Source: Hyphomicrobiales bacterium
GTDB taxonomy: Bacteria > Pseudomonadota > Alphaproteobacteria > Rhizobiales > JAJFHR01
Reading direction: 5' to 3'
DNA length: 17,582 nt
NCBI GenBank assembly: GCA_021775515.1
Contig: JAJFHR010000433.1
Coordinates: forward strand, 1 to 17,582
Positions 6,881-15,657 of this stretch are shown here, in pieces (position 1 is the stretch's first letter; each line of letters opens with the position of its first letter). The notes below the pieces were generated by a model, which had not been told where the DNA came from, did no database searches, and saw only the letters and a program-made list of their open reading frames with translations. The translations under genes and the position numbers were made by a program.

Positions 6881-8344
6881 GTGACTGCCAAGAGCTTGAT
6901 GTTTCAGGGTACCGGCTCCGATGTTGGCAAATCCCTAATCGTGGCCGGTCTGTGCCGTCTGGCGGCAAACCGCGGCATTCGTGTTGTTCCGTTCAAGCCG
7001 CAAAATATGTCCAACAATGCCGCCGTTACCGATGACGGTGGCGAAATTGGCCGTGCACAGTGGTTGCAAGCCCTAGCCGCCCGGGTTGATCCAACCTTCC
7101 ATATGAACCCCGTCCTGTTAAAACCACAGAGCAATACCGGATCACAGGTTATTGTTCACGGGCAGGTCCACAGTCAGGCAACAGCCCGCGATTATCAAAA
7201 ACTCAAAGGCGAATTACTCAAAGCCGTGCTGGAGAGCTTTGATCATCTCAAATCGTGCGCTGATATGGTGCTGGTTGAAGGAGCGGGCAGCCCGGCGGAA
7301 ATAAATCTGCGCCGCAATGACATTGCCAACATGGGTTTTGCCCGCGAAACCGGCACACCTGTTGTTTTGATCGGTGATGTTGACAGAGGCGGCGTCATTG
7401 CCAGCCTGGTTGGCACCCACTCGATTTTATCTCCAGAAGACAAGGGCATGGTGGCGGGGTTTATCATCAACAAGTTCAGAGGTGATGTTTCGTTATTCGA
7501 TGATGGATTGCACGAAATAACTGGCCGTACGAAGTGGCGGTCTTTTGGCGTGTGCCCGTGGTTTGAGCAAGCAGGATTGTTGCCAGCTGAAGATTCGGTT
7601 GGGCTGGAAACCAGCCAAAATTTAACCTCCGGTAAAATCAGGATTGTTGTTCCGATGATCTCGCGGATTGCCAATTTTGACGATCTTGATCCGCTGAAGG
7701 CCGAGCCGGACGTAGACGTGGTAATGGTTGAACCGGGCTCTGCCCTGCCCGGGGATGCAGCTCTCATAATTCTACCGGGCAGCAAATCAACCATCGGTGA
7801 CCTTGAGTTTTTAAAAAAATGCGGGTGGGATATCGATATTCATGCACATGTGCGACGAGGTGGCAGTGTGTTGGGTATTTGCGGCGGTTATCAGATGCTC
7901 GGCCATCACGTTCATGATCCCGGACGCATTGAAGGAAACCAAACCAAGTCACAAGGTCTGGGGCTGTTAGATATCGAAACGGTTCTTGAGGGCAACAAAA
8001 CCCTTGAAAATGTCAAGGCGACGAGCATTGCTCATAACACCGGGATCGACGGCTATGAGATCCACATGGGGCGAACCCAGGGGCCGGACACGAATTCACC
8101 AATGGTCCTTATCAATGGCAAACCCGACGGGGCGGTGTCCACTGATGGGCTGGTTTCGGGTTGTTATTTGCACGGTATGTTTACCTCAGATGAATTCAGA
8201 CGCAGTTTTTTAGCCCACCTGGGTGTTAGCCTCGATCAAAGCCCGGCGTACAAAAAGAACATCGATAAGACCCTCGATGACGTGGCCCAGCATCTGGAAA
8301 CTCATCTGGATATAGCGACCCTGTTCAACACTGCTGCAGCCTGA
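6881..8344 (+). CDS. cobQ: Cobyric acid synthase (adenosylcobyrate synthase, glutamine-hydrolysing)
   Basis: This 487-residue enzyme amidates side chains b, d, e and g of adenosylcobyrinic a,c-diamide using glutamine and ATP. The N-terminal dethiobiotin-synthetase-like domain has the P-loop QGTGSDVGKS at 9-18, VVPFKPQNMSNNAAVT at 35-50 and VEGAGSPAEINL at 132-143. The C-terminal class I glutaminase domain has the nucleophile C334 in GICGGYQMLG and a catalytic His at 431 in CYLHGMF. Its length matches the family. The GTG start is supported by the homologous opening TAKSLMFQGTG, but the AGGAG upstream is 14 bases away, longer than usual. The next ATG in frame, at residue 7, would shorten a conserved strand. 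It lies upstream of the riboswitch, so it is not controlled by it. Confidence 0.96.
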   Translation: MTAKSLMFQGTGSDVGKSLIVAGLCRLAANRGIRVVPFKPQNMSNNAAVTDDGGEIGRAQWLQALAARVDPTFHMNPVLLKPQSNTGSQVIVHGQVHSQATARDYQKLKGELLKAVLESFDHLKSCADMVLVEGAGSPAEINLRRNDIANMGFARETGTPVVLIGDVDRGGVIASLVGTHSILSPEDKGMVAGFIINKFRGDVSLFDDGLHEITGRTKWRSFGVCPWFEQAGLLPAEDSVGLETSQNLTSGKIRIVVPMISRIANFDDLDPLKAEPDVDVVMVEPGSALPGDAALIILPGSKSTIGDLEFLKKCGWDIDIHAHVRRGGSVLGICGGYQMLGHHVHDPGRIEGNQTKSQGLGLLDIETVLEGNKTLENVKATSIAHNTGIDGYEIHMGRTQGPDTNSPMVLINGKPDGAVSTDGLVSGCYLHGMFTSDEFRRSFLAHLGVSLDQSPAYKKNIDKTLDDVAQHLETHLDIATLFNTAAA

Positions 8345-8358
8345 TCTGCATTGATCTA

Positions 8359-8387
8359 TTGACATGCGTCCCATCTAATGAAATAGA
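8359..8387 (+). promoter_or_regulatory. Candidate sigma-70 promoter for the riboswitch transcript
   Basis: A perfect TTGACA at 8359-8364 is followed after 17 bp by a poor -10 (AATAGA, 8382-8387). It would start transcription just ahead of the riboswitch P1 stem. The -10 match is weak, so this is tentative. Confidence 0.3.
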
Positions 8388-8396
8388 GTCAAGGCT

Positions 8397-8587
8397 TATG
8401 GTTCCTCACATATGGCGATAGAGCCTTGAGGATTAATAGGGAATGCAGGGGGGTTTACCCATCAGGGAGCCTTCAACTGCAGCCGACCCCGCGACTGTGA
8501 AGCGGTCATAGCCTGCCAAGTGCCACTGGTTTTTCCGGGAAGGCGGCAGGTTTGTTCGAGAACCGCGAAGCCAGGAGACCTGCCATA
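8397..8587 (+). ncRNA. Adenosylcobalamin (B12) riboswitch
   Basis: The element is complete from P1 to P1. TATGG at 8397-8401 pairs with CCATA at 8583-8587. Conserved parts appear in order: GGATTAATAGGGAA (8430-8443), ACCCCGCGACTGTGAAGCGG (8486-8505), GCCACTGG (8522-8529), CCGGGAAGGCGG (8536-8547), and the B12 box AGCCAGGAGACCTGCC (8569-8584). It lies upstream of cbtB, so high coenzyme B12 should shut down cobalt uptake and the cob genes behind it. No terminator with a T-run lies between the B12 box and the cbtB start, which points to control of translation initiation. CCGCG at 8563-8567 could pair with CGCGG at 8632-8636 beside the cbtB Shine-Dalgarno. Confidence 0.95.
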
Positions 8588-8634
8588 GAAAGTGGCCCTT
8601 TTATCTGGGTTATCGGTATAATTCGAGCCTACGC

Positions 8635-8639
8635 GGAGG
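8635..8639 (+). promoter_or_regulatory. cbtB ribosome binding site, likely riboswitch target
   Basis: GGAGG ends 5 bases before the cbtB ATG at 8645. It sets the start of this short gene and rejects the longer open frame that begins at 8552 inside the riboswitch. It is the probable site masked when B12 is bound. Confidence 0.75.
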
Positions 8640-8644
8640 TTGAT

Positions 8645-8827
8645 ATGCTCGCAACAGACACAAAAGCAACAGCTCTAAGTCTGTCTGCTCAAGACAGAAT
8701 GACTACGGCTGTGATCGCAGCCCTACTGGGAACATTCCTGATTTTTGGTGTGGCGATTGCCCAACCGGCTGCTCTGCACAACGCGGCACATGATACCCGC
8801 CACGCATTGACGTTTCCCTGCCACTAA
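8645..8827 (+). CDS. cbtB: Cobalt transporter small subunit CbtB
   Basis: This is a 60-residue membrane protein with one hydrophobic segment at about 22-40. Its C-terminal tail carries His45, His49 and His53 and ends TFPCH, the metal-binding tail typical of CbtB. CbtB and CbtA are a proposed cobalt uptake pair recognised by their linkage to B12 riboswitches. The ATG has GGAGG 5 bases upstream and lies 57 bp after the riboswitch. The frame is open further upstream to 8552, but that stretch is riboswitch RNA and not protein-like. cbtA begins 12 bp downstream. Confidence 0.92.
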   Translation: MLATDTKATALSLSAQDRMTTAVIAALLGTFLIFGVAIAQPAALHNAAHDTRHALTFPCH

Positions 8828-8839
8828 GAGGGCAACATC

Positions 8840-9568
8840 ATGATTGCGAGAATTCTGCTGGTGGCTGTTGCCGCCGGGGTGATTGCTGGTGCATTCGCAA
8901 CTGCCGCTCAAGCTGTCAAGGTCATTCCCCTGATTTATCAGGCTGAAACCTATGAAAAGACGGCTTCGGCCGCGAAGACTGATGCCACGGCCGATCTTGC
9001 CCACACTGGTGCCGAGGCTGAAGATGCCTCTCATGCTCATGGCGGTGACAATTCCTGGGCACCTGCGGATGGTTTTGAGCGCCTGGCCTATACCTTGGCG
9101 ACCAATATTCTCCTCGGTGTGGGGCTTAGTTTTCTTCTCACGGCGGTAATTGTTATTGCTGGCTTTGAGGTGTCCTGGAAGACGGGAGCCCTTTGGGGAG
9201 TTGCGGGTTTCATGGCCTTTACCTTGATCCCGTCGATTAGCTTGCCGCCGGAAATGCCCGGAATGGTTGCTTCGGACATAGCCGGACGGCAAATCTGGTG
9301 GGGATCAGCGGTAATTAGTGCGGTTATCGGATTGGCCCTGTTGGTGTTCAACAAAAAACCTGTATTTAAGATATTGGGACTTGGTGTTATTGCTCTGCCT
9401 CATATCATTGGTGCCCCTCATGCTGATCTGGCGGCGGGAACTTCAGCCGTGCCGGCGGAACTGGCAACTCAATTTGTCATGGCGACTTTGTTGTCGGCCG
9501 GTTTGTTTTGGCTGGTATTAGGGGCATCAGTTGGTGGTCTGATGCAACGATTTGGTAAAATGACCTGA
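8840..9568 (+). CDS. cbtA: Cobalt transporter subunit CbtA
   Basis: This is a 242-residue inner-membrane protein, the expected size. Hydrophobic segments lie near 5-25, 84-108, 115-131, 153-170, 178-191 and 210-232. Potential metal ligands are the HTGAEAEDASHAH stretch (55-67) in the loop after the first segment and the conserved ALPHIIGAPHA motif (185-195). LPPEMPG at 135-141 also matches the family pattern as I know it. A Shine-Dalgarno AGAGGG precedes the ATG. With CbtB it is expected to import cobalt for the chelatases encoded downstream. The transport role rests on comparative genomics of the family. Confidence 0.92.
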   Translation: MIARILLVAVAAGVIAGAFATAAQAVKVIPLIYQAETYEKTASAAKTDATADLAHTGAEAEDASHAHGGDNSWAPADGFERLAYTLATNILLGVGLSFLLTAVIVIAGFEVSWKTGALWGVAGFMAFTLIPSISLPPEMPGMVASDIAGRQIWWGSAVISAVIGLALLVFNKKPVFKILGLGVIALPHIIGAPHADLAAGTSAVPAELATQFVMATLLSAGLFWLVLGASVGGLMQRFGKMT

Positions 9569-9595
9569 ACTGCCCGGCCCTAGGGATTTGAAGAT

Positions 9596-10144
9596 ATGAC
9601 AGCCAAAATAACGCTAAAGGGCACGACCTTGATTGTCGGCGGCGCCCGGTCAGGTAAAAGCGCATATGGTGAAGTGCTGATCGCGTCTTTGAAGCTGAAC
9701 CCGGTCTATATAGCTACGGCGCAAGCCGATGATGAGGAAATGCACCAGCGAATTATTGAACATCAAATTCGCCGCGGCACTGGCTGGACGACAGTCGAAC
9801 AACCTTTGGCTTTATGTGAGGCACTCAAACAATATGCTGTGCCGGGCAATGCGGTGCTGGTTGATTGTCTAACTCTGTGGCTGTCGAACCTGATGATGGC
9901 GGATAAGGATATTGCGGCGGAAACATCAAAGCTTGCGGATCTTATGCCCTTGCTTGCAGCGCCGGTGGTGTTTGTATCCAACGAGGTCGGGATGGGGCTG
10001 GTGCCGGAAACCGCGCTGGGGCGCGATTTTAGAGACCATGCAGGCAGGATGAACCAGAGGATCGCCGAGGCTGCAGACAATGTAAGTTTTATTGCCGCCG
10101 GGCTGCCACTTAGCCTCAAGGCTACAAAAAGAGATAAGACATAA
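9596..10144 (+). CDS. cobP: Adenosylcobinamide kinase / adenosylcobinamide-phosphate guanylyltransferase
   Basis: This is the 182-residue bifunctional CobP/CobU enzyme, which phosphorylates the aminopropanol arm and then transfers GMP to it, preparing the nucleotide loop. Visible motifs are the P-loop GGARSGKS at 15-22, the RIIEHQIRRGTGW block at 52-64 with H56 the likely guanylylated residue, DCLTLWLSNLM near 98-108, and the family's VSNEVGMGLVPETALGR followed by FRDHAGRMNQ. Length is normal. It starts 27 bp after cbtA and ends 2 bp before cobW, so it sits inside the riboswitch-controlled run. Confidence 0.95.
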   Translation: MTAKITLKGTTLIVGGARSGKSAYGEVLIASLKLNPVYIATAQADDEEMHQRIIEHQIRRGTGWTTVEQPLALCEALKQYAVPGNAVLVDCLTLWLSNLMMADKDIAAETSKLADLMPLLAAPVVFVSNEVGMGLVPETALGRDFRDHAGRMNQRIAEAADNVSFIAAGLPLSLKATKRDKT

Positions 10145-10146
10145 TC

Positions 10147-11205
10147 ATGACTTCTATTTCACAAAAAATACCGGCCACAATCATTACCGGTTTTCTCGGG
10201 GCGGGCAAAACCACACTGATCCGAAATATCCTGCAATCAGCTAACGGCAAGCGTATTGCTCTTATCATCAATGAGTTTGGCGATTTGGGTATCGATGGCG
10301 AAGTTCTCAAAGGCTGTGGTGATGAAACCTGCAGTGAAGATGACATTGTCGAACTGGCCAATGGCTGCATTTGCTGCACTGTCGCTGATGATTTTATTCC
10401 CACAATTACCCAGCTTATGGGTCGCAGCGACCGCCCGGATCATATCGTAATCGAGACGTCGGGCCTTGCCTTGCCTCAACCTTTGGTGCGCGCCTTCAAC
10501 TGGCCGGAAATCCGCAATCAGGTGACGGTGGACGGCGTTGTGACCGTAGTTGACAGTGCCGCTGTGGCAGAGGGAAAATTTGCTCACGATGAACATGCCG
10601 TGCAAGAGCAACGCAAAGCCGATGAGGCGCTTGATCATGATAGTCCTTTAGAAGAACTGTTTGAAGATCAACTCGCCTGCGCCGATATGATTATTCTGAA
10701 TAAGGTCGATCTTGTCTCGGATGACAGACTTGCGCAGGTCAACCAGGAGATTGCTGGCGGCATTCGCTCAGCGGTTAAAATACTGCCGGCACATAATGGC
10801 AATCTCAACGCCGAGGTTCTTTTAGGCTTGGGGGTGGGGGCCGAGGGCGACATGGACGTGCGTAAATCTCATCACGAAAGAGAGGGGCACGAAGACCATG
10901 ACCACGACGATTTTGAGAGTTTTGTCGTAAACCTCGGCGAATTTTCCGATCAGCAGAATTTATTGAGCCATCTTGAAACAGCGCTTGGCGATAAAAATAT
11001 TCTGCGTCTCAAGGGTTTTGCCGCCATCAAGGATAAGCCCATGCGACTGGTAGTTCAGGCGGTGGGGCCGCGGGTTCAAACCTATTTTGATCGGGAATGG
11101 CGAGCTGATGAAGTACGCTCGACCCAGTTGGTAGTAATCGGTGAAACCGGTCTTGATCACAAGGGCATCGAAGGTTTTTTGAAAGGTGACAGGTGCATCT
11201 CCTAA
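10147..11205 (+). CDS. cobW: CobW family metal-handling GTPase
   Basis: This 352-residue protein belongs to the G3E GTPase family. The Walker A GFLGAGKTT is at 15-23, the metal-binding CICC motif at 74-77, ETSGLALP at 103-110 and the guanine-specifying NKVD at 185-188. A His/Asp/Glu-rich linker (SHHEREGHEDHDHDD, 241-255) precedes the CobW C-terminal domain. CobW proteins next to cobN are thought to deliver cobalt for the aerobic pathway. The location supports cobalt rather than zinc (YeiR/ZNG1-type) or the nitrile hydratase activator role. Its last 13 bases overlap the start of cobN. Confidence 0.95.
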   Translation: MTSISQKIPATIITGFLGAGKTTLIRNILQSANGKRIALIINEFGDLGIDGEVLKGCGDETCSEDDIVELANGCICCTVADDFIPTITQLMGRSDRPDHIVIETSGLALPQPLVRAFNWPEIRNQVTVDGVVTVVDSAAVAEGKFAHDEHAVQEQRKADEALDHDSPLEELFEDQLACADMIILNKVDLVSDDRLAQVNQEIAGGIRSAVKILPAHNGNLNAEVLLGLGVGAEGDMDVRKSHHEREGHEDHDHDDFESFVVNLGEFSDQQNLLSHLETALGDKNILRLKGFAAIKDKPMRLVVQAVGPRVQTYFDREWRADEVRSTQLVVIGETGLDHKGIEGFLKGDRCIS

Positions 11206-14200
11206 ACGTCCAGGCAGGTGAGGTAACCGATGGATCGGAAGCCGTTGATCTTAATCAACGCCCGGCCGATATAATCGTTTTATCCGCTGCCGATACTGAA
11301 TTGGCCGCTCTTGCCCAGGCTAAAAAATCCTTAGGCGGCACCGTCGCGAGCCTGCGGTTGGCCAATCTGATGCAACTCAGCCACAATATGTCGGTCGACG
11401 TATACATTGACAAGACGATTTCACAATCAAAACTCGTCATTATCAGACTGTTGGGCGGACATAGCTACTGGCCTTACGGCGTCGAACAAATCGCTAGCAT
11501 ATGTGCGGAAAAAAATATCAAGCTGGCGGTTTTGCCCGGCGATGACCAGCCCGATCCCGAGCTTGACCGCTTCTCTAATATCGAAATCGATCATCGTCAT
11601 AACCTGTGGCAATATATGGTGCATGGCGGGCCGGCTAACGCCGAAGGTTTTTTGAAATTTTGCGGTTATCTGCTGGGCTCGGGTGAACTTCCGGCTGAGC
11701 CAGCGATGTTGTTGAAGGCGGGTCTTTATTGGCCGCAGTTAAATACACCAACGCTTGAACAAATTCGGGCATGCTGGCGCCGGGATGCGCCGGTGGCTGC
11801 CATCACGTTTTATCGCGCCTTAATCCAGGGTGGCAGTCTTGAACCTGTCAACGCCCTTATCAACGCCTTGACATCAAATGGCTTAAATCCATTGCCGGTT
11901 TTTATTTCAAGCCTAAAGGACCCGGTATCGGCAGCGACACTGTCCACATTGTTTGCGGAATGTCCACCTGACGTTGTGCTTAATGCAACCGGGTTTGCGG
12001 TATCGAAACCGGGCAGCACCTGGGCTTCGACACCACTTGATGTTACCGGAGCGCCTGTTCTGCAGGTGGTTTTGTCCAGCGGCAGTCAGGAACAATGGCA
12101 GTCGGGCTTGCGCGGGCTGGGGCTGCGGGATCTGGCGATGAATGTGGTTTTGCCTGAGCTTGATGGCCGCATTCTCTCCCGCGCCGTATCGTTTAAATCG
12201 CAAGCTGAATTCGACCCGGAAACCCAGACCGGTATCATCACCTATAAAACGCTGGATGATAGGATGGAGTTTGTTGCCCGGCTGGCGAAAAACTGGAGTT
12301 TTTTGGCGCGCACAAAAACGGCGGAAAAACGTGTTTTGATTGTGCTGGCAAATTATCCCAACCGCGATGGCCGGCTGGGCAACGGGGTTGGGCTGGATAC
12401 GCCTGCAGGCACGCTTGAAGTTGTCAAAGCGATGAGTGCCGAGGGCTATAAGATCGATGGTGTGCCCGATAGCGGTGATGAGCTGATTGAATTTCTTCAG
12501 CGCGGGCCGACAAATGCCGGTGCTGAAATGCGCGAGATTCGCGAAACTCTGCTGCTGTCGCAATATGCCGAGTTTTTCGATAGTCTGCCAGATGACGTAC
12601 AAAGCCGGGTGACAGAGAAATGGGGCCGGGCAGATGATGATCCGTTTGTTGTGACGACTGGAGAGGGTGAAAAGGTATTTGCCCTGTCGATCGCCAAATT
12701 TGGCAATCTAGCCATCGGCATTCAACCGGCACGGGGATATAATATCGATCCCAAAGAAACCTATCATGATCCCGATCTGGTGCCGCCGCACGGGTATCTG
12801 GCTTTTTATGCCTGGGCGCGGCAGCAGTTCGAAACCCAGGCGATTATCCATTTTGGCAAACACGGTAATCTGGAATGGCTGCCGGGCAAGGCGGTGGGCC
12901 TGTCCAAATCATGTTTTCCCGAAGTCGTGCTTGGCCCAACGCCGCACCTCTATCCGTTTATCGTCAATGATCCAGGTGAAGGGACGCAAGCCAAACGCAG
13001 ATCGAGTGCGGTGATTATTGATCATCTAACACCACCGATGACGCGGGCTGAAACCTACGGACCGTTGAAGGACCTCGAGGCTTTGGTGGATGAATATTAC
13101 GACGCATCATTTCTTGATCCGCGCCGGGTTGAGTATTTGCGCAAGGAAATTCTCGATCTCACCCGGGTTAGCGGACTTGATCAAGATTGCGGCATTGACA
13201 AGACTGATGAGCAAGATACAGCTTTGCAAAAGCTTGATAATTATCTCTGTGAACTCAAGGAAATGCAGATCAGGGACGGCCTGCATATCTTTGGCCTGTC
13301 TCCAAAAGGCGTTCAGGAAACTGATCTATTGGTTGCGCTCACGCGCGTTGCGCGCGCCGCCGGTGAGGGTGGTGATCAATCTTTGTTGCGTGCGCTGGCC
13401 GATGATCTTGGATTTGAGGATTTTGATCCGCTTGATTGCACCTTGGGTGATTTCTGGAATGGTGAAAAGCCTGAAATCCTTAAAAATATAGACAAATCCT
13501 CACCCTGGCGCACCTTTGGCGATACGGTTGAGCGCATGGAGCTCTTGGCAGTCGAACTGGTAGCCGGCCAAAGGGAATGTCCGCCAAACTGGCCTAATGT
13601 TCTGGCTGTTTTGGCTGAGATTGAAGGCCGGATTAAACCTGACCTTATCGCCAGTGGCCCGGCAGAAATTGCAAATATTCTACTAGGCTTGCGTGGTGGT
13701 TTTGTTGAGCCCGGTGCCTCTGGTGCACCGACCCGGGGGCGGGTTGATGTTCTCCCGACCGGGCGTAATTTTTATTCTGTCGACAGCCGGGCAATCCCGA
13801 CACAAGCCGCCTGGCATCTGGGGGAAAAGTCTGCTGGTCTGCTGGTAGAGCGCCATCGCCAGGACCATGGCGAATGGCCGCGCCATTTTGGATTGTCAGC
13901 TTGGGGCACGTCAAACATGCGCACCGGCGGTGACGACATCGCACAGGCGCTGGCGCTGATCGGTGCGAAACCCAAATGGGATATGGCGTCAGGCCGGGTT
14001 ATAGGTTTTGAAATTGTGCCCTATGCCAAACTGGGTCGGCCGCGGGTAGATGTGACCTTGCGCATTTCGGGCTTTTTCCGTGATGCTTTCCCGGCACAGA
14101 TTGATTTGTTTGATTCAGCCGTCCGGGCCATCGGAACGCTTGATGAGGAAGAGAATATTAATCCGATTGCTGCCCGCATGGCGCAGGAAACCGCAGATCT

Positions 14201-14987
14201 GATAAAATCGGGCATAGATGAAAAAACCGCAAACGAACGTGCAGGTTTTCGCGTTTTTGGCTCTAAACCGGGTGCTTATGGCGCCGGACTGCAAGCGTTA
14301 ATTGATGAAAAGGGGTGGAATTCAGCCGATGATCTAGCCCGCGCTTACCTCGTCTGGGGCGGATATGCCTATGGCTCAGGCGCGGAAGGAAAACCCGAGC
14401 CCGACCTTTTTGCCAAACGACTGGCCAGAGTTGAGGCGGTTATTCATAATCAGGACAATCGTGAACATGATCTTCTTGATTCTGATGATTATTATCAGTT
14501 TGAAGGCGGGATGACGGCGGCTGTTGAACACCTGTCGGGCGCCCGTCCGGCGATATATCACAATGACCATTCGCGCCCCGAACGGCCGGTGATCCGCGCA
14601 CTGGAGGAAGAAATCGGCCGGGTGGTGCGTGCCCGTGTGGTGAACCCTAAATGGATCAATGGCGTTCGGCGACATGGGTATAAGGGGGCGTTTGAGATTG
14701 CTGCAACCGTTGATTATCTCTTTGCTTTTGCGGCGACGACCGGGGCGGTGCGCGACCATCATTTTGAGGCGGTTTATGACGCCTTTATCGCTGATGAGGA
14801 TGTATGTTCTTTCCTTGAAGCAGCTAACCCTCATGCGTTAAAAGAGATTGCCGATAAGCTTTTGGAAGCGGACCAGAGAAATCTGTGGTCGCCACGATCA
14901 AACAGTGCGAAATTCAAACTTGAAGAGCTTAAAAATTCGCCGCAGACTCAACGCCTGGACAGTGAAAAAGAAAGCCTTAGCCGATGA
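11193..14987 (+). CDS. cobN: Aerobic cobaltochelatase large subunit CobN
   Basis: This 1264-residue protein is the large H-type subunit of the ATP-dependent CobNST chelatase, which inserts Co2+ into hydrogenobyrinic acid a,c-diamide. The length fits CobN and there is no frame break. The family hallmark HFGKHGNLEWLPGKAVGLS is near residues 551-569, and GLHIFGLSP lies around 692-700. The start is a GTG at 11193 inside the end of cobW, with AAAGG 6 bases upstream. Magnesium chelatase BchH/ChlH is the related alternative, but linkage to cobW, cobO and cbtBA makes CobN clear. CobS and CobT, the AAA+ partners, are not in the window and are commonly encoded elsewhere. Confidence 0.96.
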   Translation: MHLLNVQAGEVTDGSEAVDLNQRPADIIVLSAADTELAALAQAKKSLGGTVASLRLANLMQLSHNMSVDVYIDKTISQSKLVIIRLLGGHSYWPYGVEQIASICAEKNIKLAVLPGDDQPDPELDRFSNIEIDHRHNLWQYMVHGGPANAEGFLKFCGYLLGSGELPAEPAMLLKAGLYWPQLNTPTLEQIRACWRRDAPVAAITFYRALIQGGSLEPVNALINALTSNGLNPLPVFISSLKDPVSAATLSTLFAECPPDVVLNATGFAVSKPGSTWASTPLDVTGAPVLQVVLSSGSQEQWQSGLRGLGLRDLAMNVVLPELDGRILSRAVSFKSQAEFDPETQTGIITYKTLDDRMEFVARLAKNWSFLARTKTAEKRVLIVLANYPNRDGRLGNGVGLDTPAGTLEVVKAMSAEGYKIDGVPDSGDELIEFLQRGPTNAGAEMREIRETLLLSQYAEFFDSLPDDVQSRVTEKWGRADDDPFVVTTGEGEKVFALSIAKFGNLAIGIQPARGYNIDPKETYHDPDLVPPHGYLAFYAWARQQFETQAIIHFGKHGNLEWLPGKAVGLSKSCFPEVVLGPTPHLYPFIVNDPGEGTQAKRRSSAVIIDHLTPPMTRAETYGPLKDLEALVDEYYDASFLDPRRVEYLRKEILDLTRVSGLDQDCGIDKTDEQDTALQKLDNYLCELKEMQIRDGLHIFGLSPKGVQETDLLVALTRVARAAGEGGDQSLLRALADDLGFEDFDPLDCTLGDFWNGEKPEILKNIDKSSPWRTFGDTVERMELLAVELVAGQRECPPNWPNVLAVLAEIEGRIKPDLIASGPAEIANILLGLRGGFVEPGASGAPTRGRVDVLPTGRNFYSVDSRAIPTQAAWHLGEKSAGLLVERHRQDHGEWPRHFGLSAWGTSNMRTGGDDIAQALALIGAKPKWDMASGRVIGFEIVPYAKLGRPRVDVTLRISGFFRDAFPAQIDLFDSAVRAIGTLDEEENINPIAARMAQETADLIKSGIDEKTANERAGFRVFGSKPGAYGAGLQALIDEKGWNSADDLARAYLVWGGYAYGSGAEGKPEPDLFAKRLARVEAVIHNQDNREHDLLDSDDYYQFEGGMTAAVEHLSGARPAIYHNDHSRPERPVIRALEEEIGRVVRARVVNPKWINGVRRHGYKGAFEIAATVDYLFAFAATTGAVRDHHFEAVYDAFIADEDVCSFLEAANPHALKEIADKLLEADQRNLWSPRSNSAKFKLEELKNSPQTQRLDSEKESLSR

Positions 14988-15619
14988 CTAAAAAAGACAA
15001 GCTTGCCCATTTGAGCGAAGACGAACGCAACGAGCGCCATAATGAAAAAATGCGCAAAAAAAAGGCGGCGCGGGATAAAATTCTAGCGACCAAAACAATT
15101 GAAAAAGGCCAGACTGTTGTTCACACCGGCAAGGGCAAGGGAAAATCAACGGCGGCGTTTGGCATGGTGTTCCGCACGCTTGGCCACGGCGAAAACGTCG
15201 CAATCATCCAGTTTGTCAAAGGCAAATGGGAGACCGGTGAGCGCACCATCTTGGATAAATTCAAAGATCAGGCTGACGTTTTTACCATGGGGGAAGGCTT
15301 TACCTGGGAGACTCAAGACCGCCAACGAGACCTGAATGCGGCTCGGGCTGCGTGGGAAAAAGCCAAAGAGTGTATCAATGATCCCAGATACAAGATGGTC
15401 CTGCTTGATGAGCTTAACATTGTTTTGCGGTATGATTATCTGCCGATCGAAGAGATTGTTGAAACCCTGCGGCAAAAACCCGAAGACACCCATGTTATCA
15501 TTACCGGGCGAAACGCCAAGGAAGAGCTCTTAGAAATCGCCGATCTGGTTACCGAAATGACCATGATCAAACACCCCTTCAGAGCAGGCGTTAAAGCGCA
15601 GGCGGGTATTGAGTTTTAA
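14984..15619 (+). CDS. cobO: Cob(I)yrinic acid a,c-diamide adenosyltransferase
   Basis: This 211-residue CobA/CobO-type enzyme transfers the 5'-deoxyadenosyl group of ATP to Co(I) corrinoids. The P-loop GKGKGKST is at 49-56, followed by AAFGMVFRTLGHG, then IIQFVKGKW. MGEGFTWETQDRQRD lies near 104-118, LDELNIVLRYDYL marks the substrate-side helix region, and VIITGRNA follows. A charged Lys/Arg-rich N-terminal stretch of about 40 residues precedes the P-loop, normal for CobO. Its ATG overlaps the cobN stop as ATGA, so translation is probably coupled. It needs a Co(II) to Co(I) reductase, and the FMN reductase before cobQ is a candidate. Confidence 0.95.
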   Translation: MTKKDKLAHLSEDERNERHNEKMRKKKAARDKILATKTIEKGQTVVHTGKGKGKSTAAFGMVFRTLGHGENVAIIQFVKGKWETGERTILDKFKDQADVFTMGEGFTWETQDRQRDLNAARAAWEKAKECINDPRYKMVLLDELNIVLRYDYLPIEEIVETLRQKPEDTHVIITGRNAKEELLEIADLVTEMTMIKHPFRAGVKAQAGIEF

Positions 15620-15631
15620 GGGTGAAATCGG

Positions 15632-15657
15632 TTGTTAAACAGCTTGGCCTTTAACAA
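15632..15657. repeat. 8-bp inverted repeat just after cobO
   Basis: TTGTTAAA at 15632-15639 and TTTAACAA at 15650-15657 flank a 10-nt loop, 12 bp after the cobO stop. It could terminate cobO weakly on the plus strand. It also covers the stop codon of the small minus-strand ORF. No T-run follows on the plus strand. Confidence 0.35.

Noticed and set aside
8552..8827. A 91-codon open frame that includes cbtB with 31 extra N-terminal residues
   Set aside because: The extra part is encoded by the riboswitch B12 box and P1 stem. The ATG at 8645 has GGAGG 5 bases upstream and gives the normal 60-residue CbtB.
11913..12602. A 229-codon minus-strand open frame inside cobN
   Set aside because: It lies wholly opposite a well-conserved cobN region and looks like a frame shadow with no recognisable domain.
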